A DNA stretch of 64,000 nt from NCBI RefSeq assembly GCF_020731145.1, contig NZ_JAJFZN010000006.1, positions 1 to 64,000 of the forward strand, written 5' to 3'. The notes below the pieces were generated by a model that was not told where the DNA came from, ran no database searches, and saw only the letters and a program-made list of their open reading frames with translations. Below, one piece after another: positions 26,497 to 35,166 of the stretch (the first letter of the stretch is position 1; each line of letters begins with the position of its first letter). The translations under genes and the position numbers were made by a program. The DNA comes from Sneathiella sp. HT1-7 (GTDB lineage: Bacteria > Pseudomonadota > Alphaproteobacteria > Sneathiellales > Sneathiellaceae).

Positions 26497-27525
26497 TTAG
26501 TTGGAATGCTTGGCGATAGCTTTACGCGCTTCATCGACAAGTTTCTGGCCGTCGATGCCACGGCCGTTTACTTCACTGACCCATCGCGCCACAACTTTGT
26601 CGCCAACTTCATCGAAGGTGCCTTTGGCAGCCGCATCAAGCTCAACAATCTGGCCTCCTGACTTTTCCTGCATGCCCATTCCGGGCTTTTCGACATTGTT
26701 CCAGACAACGCCCATTTCCTCTGAAAAAGCGGGTCCGATGTTATCATCGATCACTTTTTTAAGGTCATCCGGCAAGTTGTTATAGCTGTCCTTGTTCATC
26801 GCGAAGAGGAAAGTCGCCGTGCCGAACCGCTCATTATCTCCACCAACCAATGAGTAATTGGTGAGTTCTGCCAGCTTGAACGGCGGGAAAATCTCGAAGG
26901 GAACGAGACCGCCTTCAACAACGCCTTTGGAAAGGGACTGCGGCAAGTCGGGGAGTGGCATGCCAACCGGATCGGCACCCCAGGCTTCGATCATCCAGCC
27001 GCCACTCCGGGATGGTGTGCGGATTTTCATACCTTTCACGTCATCAAGCGATGTGACCTTTTTTGATGTCGTGTGCAAGGCATTGCCCGCATGCACATGG
27101 ACGAGAAGGGGTTTCACATCCGAAAAATCGTCGGCAATCATCGGAAAAATTTCCTGAATGGCGGCATTTGTCGCCTTGGCATCTCCCTTATGAACCGTTG
27201 GCAATTCAAATACTTCTATGCGCGGGAAAACACCGGGAGTGTAGCCGGGCACAGTCCAGACCATATCTACAACACCATCGCGGACTTGCTGATAAAGCTC
27301 CGGCGGCTTACCGCCGAGTGCCATTGACGGAAAAATCTTGATTTCGATCCTGCCGTTTGAGTCTTTCGCAATTTTATCAGCCCAAGGCTGCAGCATTTTT
27401 GTATGCGCTGGCGCTTTCGGACTCAGAAAATGATGCAGAGTTAAAGTGATCTCGGCTGCATGTGCCGAAATCGCACCGGTAACCGCCATTGCAGTTGCCA
27501 AAGTTAAACCTAATAGCTTTTTCAT
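26497..27525 (-). CDS. dctP: TRAP substrate-binding protein
   Basis: A 342-aa periplasmic protein with signal peptide MKKLLGLTLATAMAVTGAISAHAAE. The start is fixed by GGGAGG 6-7 nt upstream; an in-frame codon at 27564 would bury the signal. DctP features include LTLHHFLSPKAP, a GGKPPELYQQVRDGVVDMVW segment, and MKIRTPSRSGGWMIEAWGADPVGMP, where the arginine binds the ligand carboxylate. The ligand is probably the substrate of the divergent dehydrogenase and enolase-superfamily pair. Confidence 0.95.
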   Translation of the reverse strand: MKKLLGLTLATAMAVTGAISAHAAEITLTLHHFLSPKAPAHTKMLQPWADKIAKDSNGRIEIKIFPSMALGGKPPELYQQVRDGVVDMVWTVPGYTPGVFPRIEVFELPTVHKGDAKATNAAIQEIFPMIADDFSDVKPLLVHVHAGNALHTTSKKVTSLDDVKGMKIRTPSRSGGWMIEAWGADPVGMPLPDLPQSLSKGVVEGGLVPFEIFPPFKLAELTNYSLVGGDNERFGTATFLFAMNKDSYNNLPDDLKKVIDDNIGPAFSEEMGVVWNNVEKPGMGMQEKSGGQIVELDAAAKGTFDEVGDKVVARWVSEVNGRGIDGQKLVDEARKAIAKHSN

Positions 27526-27634
27526 ATGTAACCTCCCAGTTTCGCCACACTTGTTCTTTGACAATCGATATGCGGCGATGATGTTGACATTAGCGATAAT
27601 AGATCGGGCGTAAAATAAGTTTATGCTTCGTGCT

Positions 27635-27649
27635 ATTCGTAAAACGAAT
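27635..27649. promoter_or_regulatory. Palindromic operator between dctP and adh
   Basis: ATTCGT-AAA-ACGAAT is a perfect 6-3-6 palindrome in the 247-bp divergent region. Its size and centre fit an IclR- or GntR-type repressor. No such regulator gene is adjacent, so the protein is unknown. Confidence 0.5.
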
Positions 27650-27772
27650 GGATTGTAATTTTGTAACCGTCAACAAACTGGCGAAAAAATATCCAATGCG
27701 AAAAGGCTATGATTGACTTTCCGACCGGGGTTCATGAAGAGTTGTAATTAACAGGAAATCAGGGAGAGATAC

Positions 27773-28855
27773 ATGAAAGCTGCTGTCTGCCGGGAGTTTA
27801 ACAAGCCGCTACAAATCGAGAATATCAGAATCGCACCGCCACAAGAGGGGGAAGTGCGAGTCAAGCTGGCGGCCTGTGCTATATGCCATTCGGACATTAC
27901 CTATATGGATGGCGGCTGGGGCGGGACGCTGCCCATGGTGCTGGGCCATGAAGCCGCTGGGATCGTCATGGAAACTGGTGCGAGGGTTCGGAATATTCAG
28001 GTGGGTGACCCTGTTCTCGTCACACTAATTCGATCCTGTGGTCACTGCGCGGATTGCGAAAATGGGCAGCCATATATTTGCGCCACTCCCTTTCCGATCG
28101 ACGAGGACAGTCGCCTAACGTCGGAAAAAGGTGAAAAGGTAGGGCCGGGACTCCATACCGGTGCCTTTGCCGAAGAGGTTGTTGTCGATCAATCACAGTT
28201 GGTAGTCCTTCCCAAGGACTTCCCGTTGGATGCGGCATCTCTTCTTTCCTGCGGGGTTATCACAGGACTTGGTGCGGTCGTCAATACGGCCGAGGTGGAA
28301 TATGGCTCTTCCGTTGTAGTGATCGGATGTGGTGGCGTCGGCCTTAACGCAGTCCAGGGGGCGGCGCTGGTGAATGCGGCGCCGATTATTGCTCTTGATC
28401 TGGTGGAAGAGAAACTAGTTGCGGCGCGTGTCTTTGGGGCAACGCATACGATAAACCCCCTTGCGAATGATACGGCGAAGCAGGTCCGTGCGCTAACCCA
28501 CGGACGCGGAGCCGATTATGTTTTTGTCGCGGCGGGTAGCCCCAAGGCATTCGAGCAGGGGCTGGACCTTCTCGCGCCGTCCGGGACGCTGGTGATTGTT
28601 GGGATGCCGCCAACAGGACAGAAAATAGAGGTGGAGGCCGGTAACATCGCCGGGTCAGGTCAGAAAATTCTTGGCAGCAAAATGGGGTCGACCCGGTTGC
28701 GTATCGATATCCCGAAACTGGTCGCGCTGTATGAGGCAGGTAACTTGAAACTGGACGAGTTGATTACAGGGCGATATCCGCTTGACCAGATCAACGAGGC
28801 AATTGATGAAGTTCGGGCGGACAAGGCCCTCAGAAACGTAATAATATTTGAGTAG
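27773..28855 (+). CDS. Zinc-dependent alcohol dehydrogenase
   Basis: A 360-aa medium-chain dehydrogenase. Catalytic-zinc ligands are Cys37 in CAICHSDITY and the GHEAAG histidine. The structural zinc uses a four-cysteine lobe, GHCADCENGQPYIC. The nucleotide-binding GCGGVG motif is followed by ALDLVEEK, whose aspartate indicates NAD. It would oxidise an alcohol or sugar-acid hydroxyl. The gene is divergent from the TRAP operon and lies 5 bp before the enolase-superfamily gene, implying one catabolic unit. Confidence 0.92.
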   Translation: MKAAVCREFNKPLQIENIRIAPPQEGEVRVKLAACAICHSDITYMDGGWGGTLPMVLGHEAAGIVMETGARVRNIQVGDPVLVTLIRSCGHCADCENGQPYICATPFPIDEDSRLTSEKGEKVGPGLHTGAFAEEVVVDQSQLVVLPKDFPLDAASLLSCGVITGLGAVVNTAEVEYGSSVVVIGCGGVGLNAVQGAALVNAAPIIALDLVEEKLVAARVFGATHTINPLANDTAKQVRALTHGRGADYVFVAAGSPKAFEQGLDLLAPSGTLVIVGMPPTGQKIEVEAGNIAGSGQKILGSKMGSTRLRIDIPKLVALYEAGNLKLDELITGRYPLDQINEAIDEVRADKALRNVIIFE

Positions 28856-28860
28856 ATGCC

Positions 28861-30054
28861 ATGAAACTAACCGATCTTGAAACCTTCGTTGTCGGTACGC
28901 CTCCCCCTCATTGGGGCGGGCAGTTCTGGGTTTTCGTCAAGCTGACAACCGACAGCGGCGTGACTGGAATAGGGGAAGCCTATGCTGCGCCGTTTCATCC
29001 CGATGTGACGGTCAAGATGATTGAGGATGTATTTGAGCGGCGTCTGCTCGGGATGGATCCCTTTCATATCGAGCGGATCTGGCGGCGGGTTTATTCCAGC
29101 GGATACACACAGCGGCCAGACTCGACCATGATGGCGGTGCTGAGTGCGCTTGAAATGGCATGCTGGGATATTAACGGGAAAGAAACAAATAAACCGGTTT
29201 ATGAGTTGTTAGGAGGTAAGGTTCGTGAAAAGCTCCGGACCTACACCTATCTCTACCCAAAAGAGGGGGACACGACTGATGTTTATAGTGACCCCGACCT
29301 AGCGGCGGAGCGGGCAGCGGAAAATGTCGCGCTCGGATTTACTGGCGTAAAGTTCGATCCGGTGGGGCCGTACTCGGCTTTCGATCCGCGCCAACCATCG
29401 CTTGGCCGAATGGATCTGTCGGAAAAGCTAGTCGACCGGGTACGCGAAGCCGTCGGAGATAAAGCGGACTTGCTGTTTGGCACCCACGGCCAGTTGACAA
29501 CCTCGGGCGCCATTCGTCTTGCGCGCCGCCTGGAGAAATATGATCCGCTCTGGTTTGAGGAGCCGACACCGCCGGAAAATGCAAATGAAATGGGCAAGCT
29601 CTCGCGCCAGACAACGATCCCGATCGCGACCGGGGAGCGACTTTGTACGAAATATGAGTTTCATCGCGTGCTGGAAAGTGGCGCGGCCTCAATCCTGCAA
29701 ATGGCGCTCGGCCGTGTCGGCGGAATATTGGAGGGCAAGAAGATCGCCAGCATGGCGGAGGTTTATTACGCCCAGATCGCACCGCATATGTATTGCGGTC
29801 CCGTGTCAGCGATGGCGGATATTCAGCTCAGCACCTGCACGCCGAACTTTCTCATTCAGGAAAGCATCAACACCATGGGTGATTTCCATGCGGAAATTCT
29901 GAAGGAGCCGATCCAGTGGGAAGAGGGGTATATTATTCCGCCGACGAAACCGGGGCTCGGGATTGAGCTGGATGAAGAAGTCATCGCCAGCCATCCCTTC
30001 ACAGGCGATCAGCTTCATCTGGAAATGGTCGATGATCCGGTGGTCTTTGAATAA
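28861..30054 (+). CDS. Mandelate racemase/enolase-superfamily enzyme
   Basis: The 397-aa protein has the capping domain, then a beta-barrel with GFTGVKFDPVGPYSAFD, LLFGTHGQLTTSGAI, WFEEPTPPEN, IPIATGERLCTKYEF and APHMYCGP. The glutamates of the last blocks are metal ligands and general acid/base candidates. At the first metal-ligand position, where galactonate dehydratases have DFHGR, this protein has GTHGQ: the histidine is kept but the aspartate is Gly. It probably dehydrates or cycloisomerises a sugar acid brought in by the TRAP system. Confidence 0.88.
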   Translation: MKLTDLETFVVGTPPPHWGGQFWVFVKLTTDSGVTGIGEAYAAPFHPDVTVKMIEDVFERRLLGMDPFHIERIWRRVYSSGYTQRPDSTMMAVLSALEMACWDINGKETNKPVYELLGGKVREKLRTYTYLYPKEGDTTDVYSDPDLAAERAAENVALGFTGVKFDPVGPYSAFDPRQPSLGRMDLSEKLVDRVREAVGDKADLLFGTHGQLTTSGAIRLARRLEKYDPLWFEEPTPPENANEMGKLSRQTTIPIATGERLCTKYEFHRVLESGAASILQMALGRVGGILEGKKIASMAEVYYAQIAPHMYCGPVSAMADIQLSTCTPNFLIQESINTMGDFHAEILKEPIQWEEGYIIPPTKPGLGIELDEEVIASHPFTGDQLHLEMVDDPVVFE

Positions 30055-30055
30055 C

Positions 30056-30700
30056 TCAGCCGAAGTTCATATCGGCCACAAAGGGATTAGTTTCCCGCTC
30101 CTGACCGAAGGTGGAGAGGTTTCCATGCCCTGGAATGAAAGTAATGTCATCACCGAGCGGCCAGAGTTTTTCACGAATGGAATGGATCAGGTCTTCATGG
30201 TTGCCACGCGGAAAATCTGTCCGACCGATGGACCCCTGAAATAACACATCGCCGACAATGGCGACCCGTTCTTTCAGATTGACGAAGACAACATGGCCTG
30301 GTGTATGGCCGGGGCAATGCACGACGGTGAATTCTTCATTCCCGACGGTGACTTTGTCACCATCTTCCAGCCAGCGATCCGGCGTGAAAGCAAAAGATTC
30401 CGGAAAGCCGTATCTTGCGCATTGCGCTGGAAGTTGATCAATCCAGAATTTGTCATCCTTGTGGGGGCCTTCAATCGGAACGCCAAGTTTTTCGTGAAGT
30501 TCTTTCGTGCCGCCCGCATGATCGAGATGGCCATGGGTGATCAGGATTTTCTCGATTGTCACCCCCTGCTTTTCAGCAGCTTCAAGAATTTGGTCCAGAT
30601 CGCCACCTGGGTCGACAACGGCGCCTTTCATGGTTTCCTCACACCAGATCAGGCTGCAGTTCTGGGCGAAAGGGGTAACGGGAATGATGACGGCTTTCAT
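30056..30700 (-). CDS. Glyoxalase II-like metallo-beta-lactamase-fold hydrolase
   Basis: A 214-aa MBL-fold protein with the zinc motif THGHLDHAGG, HCPGHTPGH, GDVLFQGSIGRTDFPRG and the final PGHG histidine. Its size and motifs match YcbL-type short glyoxalase II proteins, which hydrolyse S-lactoylglutathione or related thioesters. It is convergent with the enolase-superfamily gene and follows the HerA-like gene. Confidence 0.93.
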   Translation of the reverse strand: MKAVIIPVTPFAQNCSLIWCEETMKGAVVDPGGDLDQILEAAEKQGVTIEKILITHGHLDHAGGTKELHEKLGVPIEGPHKDDKFWIDQLPAQCARYGFPESFAFTPDRWLEDGDKVTVGNEEFTVVHCPGHTPGHVVFVNLKERVAIVGDVLFQGSIGRTDFPRGNHEDLIHSIREKLWPLGDDITFIPGHGNLSTFGQERETNPFVADMNFG

Positions 30701-30748
30701 ACAATACCGGAGCGTGAAATGCTCCGTCCTTTGTTAGTTAGTATTAGT

Positions 30749-32248
30749 TTATCTTTTAAGGGCGCCGAGAATACCACGAAGGAGGGCCTTGGCAATGCTG
30801 CGCCCAAACGAGGAACTGACGGCGCGGGTGAGAGACTTGATTGCAGCCTCCCCAACACTTTGCCGGTTTGACCGGCGCGCAGGCGCCTTTTTTGTCTCAA
30901 CTGTTTCCGCTTCGGCTTTTGCTTTTTCCGCAGCCTTTGCTGCCTTCTCGGCTCGCTCCTGCAAAATTTCATAGGCCGATTCATTGTCAACCGTCTCATC
31001 ATATTTGTCGGCAAGCGTGCTGTCGTTCAACACATGTTTACGTTCTGCCCGACTCACCGGCCCAAGTTTGGAGGAAGGGGGGCGGATCAACGTCCGCTCA
31101 ACAATCGACGGTTCGCCTTTATTCTCCAATGTGGAAACCAGAGCCTCTCCCACACCGAGAGTAGTGATCACGTCCTCAACCTCGAAAGCGGGGTTGGGGC
31201 GATAGGTCTGGGCGGCGAGGCGAATTGCTTTTTGCTGCTTCGGGGTAAAGGCGCGCAGCGCATGCTGCACTCTGTTGCCCAACTGTCCCAGCACAGAATC
31301 CGGAATATCGTCCGGGCTTTGCGTGACGAAAAATACGCCAACGCCTTTTGACCGGATCAGGCGAACCACCTGCTCCACCTTTTCAAGCAGAGCCTTTGGA
31401 GCATCATTAAATAGCAGATGTGCTTCATCGAAAAAGAAAACCAATTTGGGCCGGTCAGAATCGCCAGCTTCGGGCAGCTCCTCGAACAGCTCGGACAGCA
31501 TCCACAATAGAAACGTGCCATAAAGCCGCGGTGAATTCATCAGCTTGTCGGCGGCGAGAATATTGACCATGCCGCGTCCTTCGTGATCGGTGCGCATGAA
31601 GTCGCGAAGATCAAGCGCTGGCTCCCCAAAGAATTTGTCCGCTCCCTGATCCTCAAGGCGCAGCAATGCGCGCTGTATGGCGCCGATCGATTGCGGCGAG
31701 ACGTTTCCGTATATCGCGGAAATTTCTTTTCTCTGCTCATTCACGACACCGAGAAGAGCGCGCAGGTCTTTCAGGTCCAGTAACAGCAGACCCTGCTCAT
31801 CCGCGACCCGGAAGGTAATATTCATGACGCCTTCCTGCGTGTCGTTAAGCTCCAGCATACGAGAAAGCAAGAGAGGGCCGATTTCGGAAATCGTCGTCCG
31901 GACAGGATGGCCCTGCTTGCCGAACAAATCCCAGAAAACAGCGGGATAGGCCGCGCCTTTATACTCTTCCGAAAATCCGATCTTGTCGGCCCGCTTTGTC
32001 AGGAAACCCTGCATATCCGAAGTGTGGCACAGACCAGAGAGGTCGCCTTTTGCATCGGCGAGAAATACCGGGACGCCTGCGCTGGAAAACCCTTCCGTGA
32101 GAACTTGCAGGGTGACTGTCTTCCCGGTCCCGGTCGCCCCCGCAATCAAGCCGTGCCGGTTTCCCCATTTAAGCGGAAGATATTGATTGCTGCCGGCTCC
32201 ATCATCGCTCTTGCCAATAAATATGCCGTCACTTTGTAAACAGGTCAT
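30749..32248 (-). CDS. HerA-like ATPase (DUF853)
   Basis: A protein of about 499 aa with Walker A GATGTGKT (about 36-43), Walker B KLVFFFDEAHLLF, and the DUF853 blocks FLADAKGDLSGL and KGVGVFFVTQSPDDIPDSV. The C-terminal region has a charged, Ala/Lys/Glu-rich coiled coil followed by a short basic tail. Family members resemble HerA/FtsK pumps; the bacterial role is unclear. Start: ATG at 32248, or TTG 6 bp earlier, which sits better behind GAGGAAA. No NurA-type nuclease is adjacent, so a defence role is not supported. Confidence 0.88.
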   Translation of the reverse strand: MTCLQSDGIFIGKSDDGAGSNQYLPLKWGNRHGLIAGATGTGKTVTLQVLTEGFSSAGVPVFLADAKGDLSGLCHTSDMQGFLTKRADKIGFSEEYKGAAYPAVFWDLFGKQGHPVRTTISEIGPLLLSRMLELNDTQEGVMNITFRVADEQGLLLLDLKDLRALLGVVNEQRKEISAIYGNVSPQSIGAIQRALLRLEDQGADKFFGEPALDLRDFMRTDHEGRGMVNILAADKLMNSPRLYGTFLLWMLSELFEELPEAGDSDRPKLVFFFDEAHLLFNDAPKALLEKVEQVVRLIRSKGVGVFFVTQSPDDIPDSVLGQLGNRVQHALRAFTPKQQKAIRLAAQTYRPNPAFEVEDVITTLGVGEALVSTLENKGEPSIVERTLIRPPSSKLGPVSRAERKHVLNDSTLADKYDETVDNESAYEILQERAEKAAKAAEKAKAEAETVETKKAPARRSNRQSVGEAAIKSLTRAVSSSFGRSIAKALLRGILGALKR

Positions 32249-32310
32249 GGTCAATAATTTCCTCAAACTTAAGATCGGGTCGGCTAACATAAAAAACGTT
32301 AGCCTTGAAT

Positions 32311-33198
32311 TTATACAGGTTGTCCGGCGGCCTCAAGCATCCATTCGCGTACAGCGGCAAGCTTCGGTCGAGTGGCTTTGCGCGCCGACGACACAAGATG
32401 AAAGGAGTGGTTGGATCGACGCTCTATGTTGAACAACCTCACCAGTCTTCCCGATGCGACGGATTCCTGAACCAGCGCATCTATGCCGATGGTAACGCCG
32501 AGCCCATTTTCTGCGGCATGCAGCGCCATATTTGTGCTTTCAAAATGCAGCCCCTTGTTAGTGTTGACGTTGTGAACGTCGGCCTCTTCAAGCCAGCGGA
32601 GCCAGTCTGTCGGGCGCGGACTGTCATGGAGGAAAACCGCGTCGCGTAAATCCTCCGGCCGGGAGAATTTTTTGGCCATCTCCGGACTGCAAACTGGATA
32701 GGTGACCACTTCGAGTAGCTTGTCGATCCTCATGCCCGTAAGACCAGTTCCATCGGGTAGAACCTGAATGGAGAGATCAAAGTCGTCCCGTTCAAAATCC
32801 GCGGGATTGAGAGAAGTGATCAATTGTACATCTATATCCGAATGGCGTTCATAAAGGTCCGCCCATCTTGGGATCAACCAGCGTAGTGCAAAAGTCGGAT
32901 AGGCACATATGGAAACGGCATTTCGTCGTGTCTCGCTGCGCAGGCGTGCCGATGCTGCCGCGATCTTCTCTAATGGCAAGGTGATTTCAGCTAGATATTG
33001 TCGGCCGACTGCGGTCAGTTCTATGCGCTTGTGGTGACGATGAAAGAGTGTTTTTCCCAGATATTGCTCTAATGTCTGAATCTGTCTGCTGACCGCCCCC
33101 GGGGTGACGCCTAACTCCTCCGCAGCTTGATTGAAGCTCAAATAGCGGCAGGCAGCTTCGAATGCCCGAAGCCCAGACGTAGAGGGAATATGAAGCAT
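32311..33198 (-). CDS. LysR-family regulator (GcvA-like)
   Basis: A 295-aa LTTR. The N-terminal winged HTH reads LRAFEAACRYLSFNQAAEELGVTPGAVSRQI, the pattern of the GcvA/AmpR subgroup, and a co-inducer-binding domain follows. It is divergent from the tandem acyl-CoA dehydrogenase genes with 134 bp between, so it most likely regulates them and itself. Confidence 0.94.
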   Translation of the reverse strand: MLHIPSTSGLRAFEAACRYLSFNQAAEELGVTPGAVSRQIQTLEQYLGKTLFHRHHKRIELTAVGRQYLAEITLPLEKIAAASARLRSETRRNAVSICAYPTFALRWLIPRWADLYERHSDIDVQLITSLNPADFERDDFDLSIQVLPDGTGLTGMRIDKLLEVVTYPVCSPEMAKKFSRPEDLRDAVFLHDSPRPTDWLRWLEEADVHNVNTNKGLHFESTNMALHAAENGLGVTIGIDALVQESVASGRLVRLFNIERRSNHSFHLVSSARKATRPKLAAVREWMLEAAGQPV

Positions 33199-33244
33199 AT
33201 AGGGACATCCCTTGCGTGAGTTTTTTTCAATTATACTATGCTGA

Positions 33245-33271
33245 ATTATCGATTGTCCATGATTATCGATT
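33245..33271. promoter_or_regulatory. Twin ATTATCGATT repeats, putative LysR site
   Basis: ATTATCGATT occurs at 33245-33254 and 33262-33271, one and a half helical turns apart (17 bp start to start), in the divergent LysR/acyl-CoA dehydrogenase region. Each copy contains the small palindrome ATCGAT. Position suggests the LysR protein's operator; unproven. Confidence 0.45.
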
Positions 33272-33332
33272 TACCCATTATATGCCCTGAAATATGAACC
33301 ATCGACGGCCAACTAAAAAAACGGGATAGATT

Positions 33333-35120
33333 ATGACTTTTTTACATAAAAAACAGGAATTTAGCCCTCAGGAACTTTCTGACTATATCGCACCGGATTG
33401 CCATGGCCTTAACTTCTTTGAAGTTGATAACGGTCTGCGCGACTTGCTGCATATTTATATGCCGGACGATTTGCGCCAGCATATGGAGCCGCATTTTAAT
33501 CGCCTTGGTGAAATATCTGGCAACCAGCTTGACGATTGGTCACGGGACGCAGACAAGCGCGGCCCCATTCTCCATGCCCGTGACGCCCGCGGCCGGAACG
33601 AGGACTGGATCGAGTTTCACCCGTCCTATCGCAAAATGGAAGATGTCGCCTTCAAGGATTTCGGCTTCCACCGGATGTCCCACCGGGCAGGTGTGCTGGG
33701 CTGGCAGGAAAAAGTCCCGCCCATTGGAAAATATGTTTTCCAGTATCTCTTCGGTCAGTCCGAATTCGGCCAGCTCTGCCCGATTTCGGCGACCGACACG
33801 TCGGCGATGTTGATTGAGCGTTATGCGGATGAGGCAACCAAAGAGAAGCTTCTCGATCGTATGTATAGCCAGGATATGGACAAGATCCTGAAAGGTGCCC
33901 AGTTCATGACAGAGAAGACGGGCGGATCGGATGTTTCTCAGATCGCGCTTGAGGCGCGCCTCGAAGATGGGGAATGGAAGCTTTACGGTGAAAAATGGTT
34001 CTGTTCCTGTGCAGACGGTGACATTGCGTTGTTGCTGGCCCGCCCCGAAGGTGCACCCAAAGGAAACAGCGGCCTCGCACTTTTTGCCATGCCGCGCCAC
34101 CGCGAAGACGGCAGTCGCAATCCGTATCGAATTGTCCGGCTGAAGGATAAACTCGGCACCAAGTCCATGGCCTCCGGCGAGATTATCTTTGAAGGGGCAT
34201 CGGCCTATCCGCTCGGTGAGGTTGGCGCGCATCCGAACAAAGGCCTTAAAATGATGATGGATCAGGTGAATTTCTCCCGTCTGTCGCATGGTGTGCGCGG
34301 CGCGGCGATGATGCGCCGTTGCCTGAACGAGGCGTTGACGGTGGCCAATTATCGCAAGGCATTTGGGGAGACGATTATCGACAAACCGTTGTTGCGCCGT
34401 CAGCTTATGAAGCTGATGGTCCCTACAGAGCAGGCGCTGTCCATGTTTATGTATGTTGCCGTTAATCTTGAGCAGGGTGAAAAGGGTGACGAGGCCGCCG
34501 CGAGACGGACCCGTATTCTGACCCCGCTGCTTAAGTATCGGACTGCGCGGGATAATATCCGTGTTGCGACCGGTGCCATGGAAGTGCGCGGCGGTAACGG
34601 TTATATCGAGGACTGGGTCAATCCACGCCTCGTGCGGGATGCGCATCTTGGTGTGTTGTGGGAAGGGACATCCAATATCAACTCTCTTGACGTGACAACA
34701 CGGGCGATTGCCCGGATGGGCGCGCAGGAGGATCTGGCCGAGGATCTTACCAAGCAAATCGATGCCAATACCGCGATGCCTGGACAGTATGCCGGTCAAC
34801 TTAAGGGCCTGGTGGATCAGTCTGTGAAATTTGCTGAAGACGTTGCGCGGCAGGGGAAGGAAACGCATGCTCGCAAAGCTGCGAGTGCGCTCTATCATGT
34901 TACGACGGCAACCTTGATGGCGAACGAAGGCGCGGAACTGGGCGCCGCTGGCAAAGACGCCCGTCGGCTGCTTCTGTCGCGCATGGTAATCGATCACAAG
35001 CTTGGCGCGGCTAACCCATTATCAATCGAGGCGGATGCCTTCGATGCCGCCGCGACGGATGCGCTTCTTAACGATACACCGCTCAATCTTGAAGAAGTAA
35101 GCCGTATCCTTACACTATAA
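33333..35120 (+). CDS. AidB-like acyl-CoA dehydrogenase, copy 1
   Basis: A 595-aa flavoprotein of the long acyl-CoA dehydrogenase group nearest to AidB: FMTEKTGGSDVSQ, EWKLYGEKWFCS, RIVRLKDKLGTKSMASGEI, AMEVRGGNGYIEDWVNPRLVRDA and LWEGTSNI, where the Glu is at the catalytic-base position. The N-terminal extension and about 100 helical residues after the core match this group. It would oxidise an acyl-CoA using FAD; substrate unknown. First of a tandem pair 46 bp apart. Confidence 0.92.
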   Translation: MTFLHKKQEFSPQELSDYIAPDCHGLNFFEVDNGLRDLLHIYMPDDLRQHMEPHFNRLGEISGNQLDDWSRDADKRGPILHARDARGRNEDWIEFHPSYRKMEDVAFKDFGFHRMSHRAGVLGWQEKVPPIGKYVFQYLFGQSEFGQLCPISATDTSAMLIERYADEATKEKLLDRMYSQDMDKILKGAQFMTEKTGGSDVSQIALEARLEDGEWKLYGEKWFCSCADGDIALLLARPEGAPKGNSGLALFAMPRHREDGSRNPYRIVRLKDKLGTKSMASGEIIFEGASAYPLGEVGAHPNKGLKMMMDQVNFSRLSHGVRGAAMMRRCLNEALTVANYRKAFGETIIDKPLLRRQLMKLMVPTEQALSMFMYVAVNLEQGEKGDEAAARRTRILTPLLKYRTARDNIRVATGAMEVRGGNGYIEDWVNPRLVRDAHLGVLWEGTSNINSLDVTTRAIARMGAQEDLAEDLTKQIDANTAMPGQYAGQLKGLVDQSVKFAEDVARQGKETHARKAASALYHVTTATLMANEGAELGAAGKDARRLLLSRMVIDHKLGAANPLSIEADAFDAAATDALLNDTPLNLEEVSRILTL

Positions 35121-35166
35121 GGAACGGCATTAACCGACCAAAAAAGGATGATCAGGAAGAGATATC

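Noticed and set aside
33540-34997. A 485-codon open frame on the minus strand
   Set aside because: It lies wholly antisense to the first acyl-CoA dehydrogenase, whose motifs are unmistakable. Its composition is that of a codon-bias shadow.
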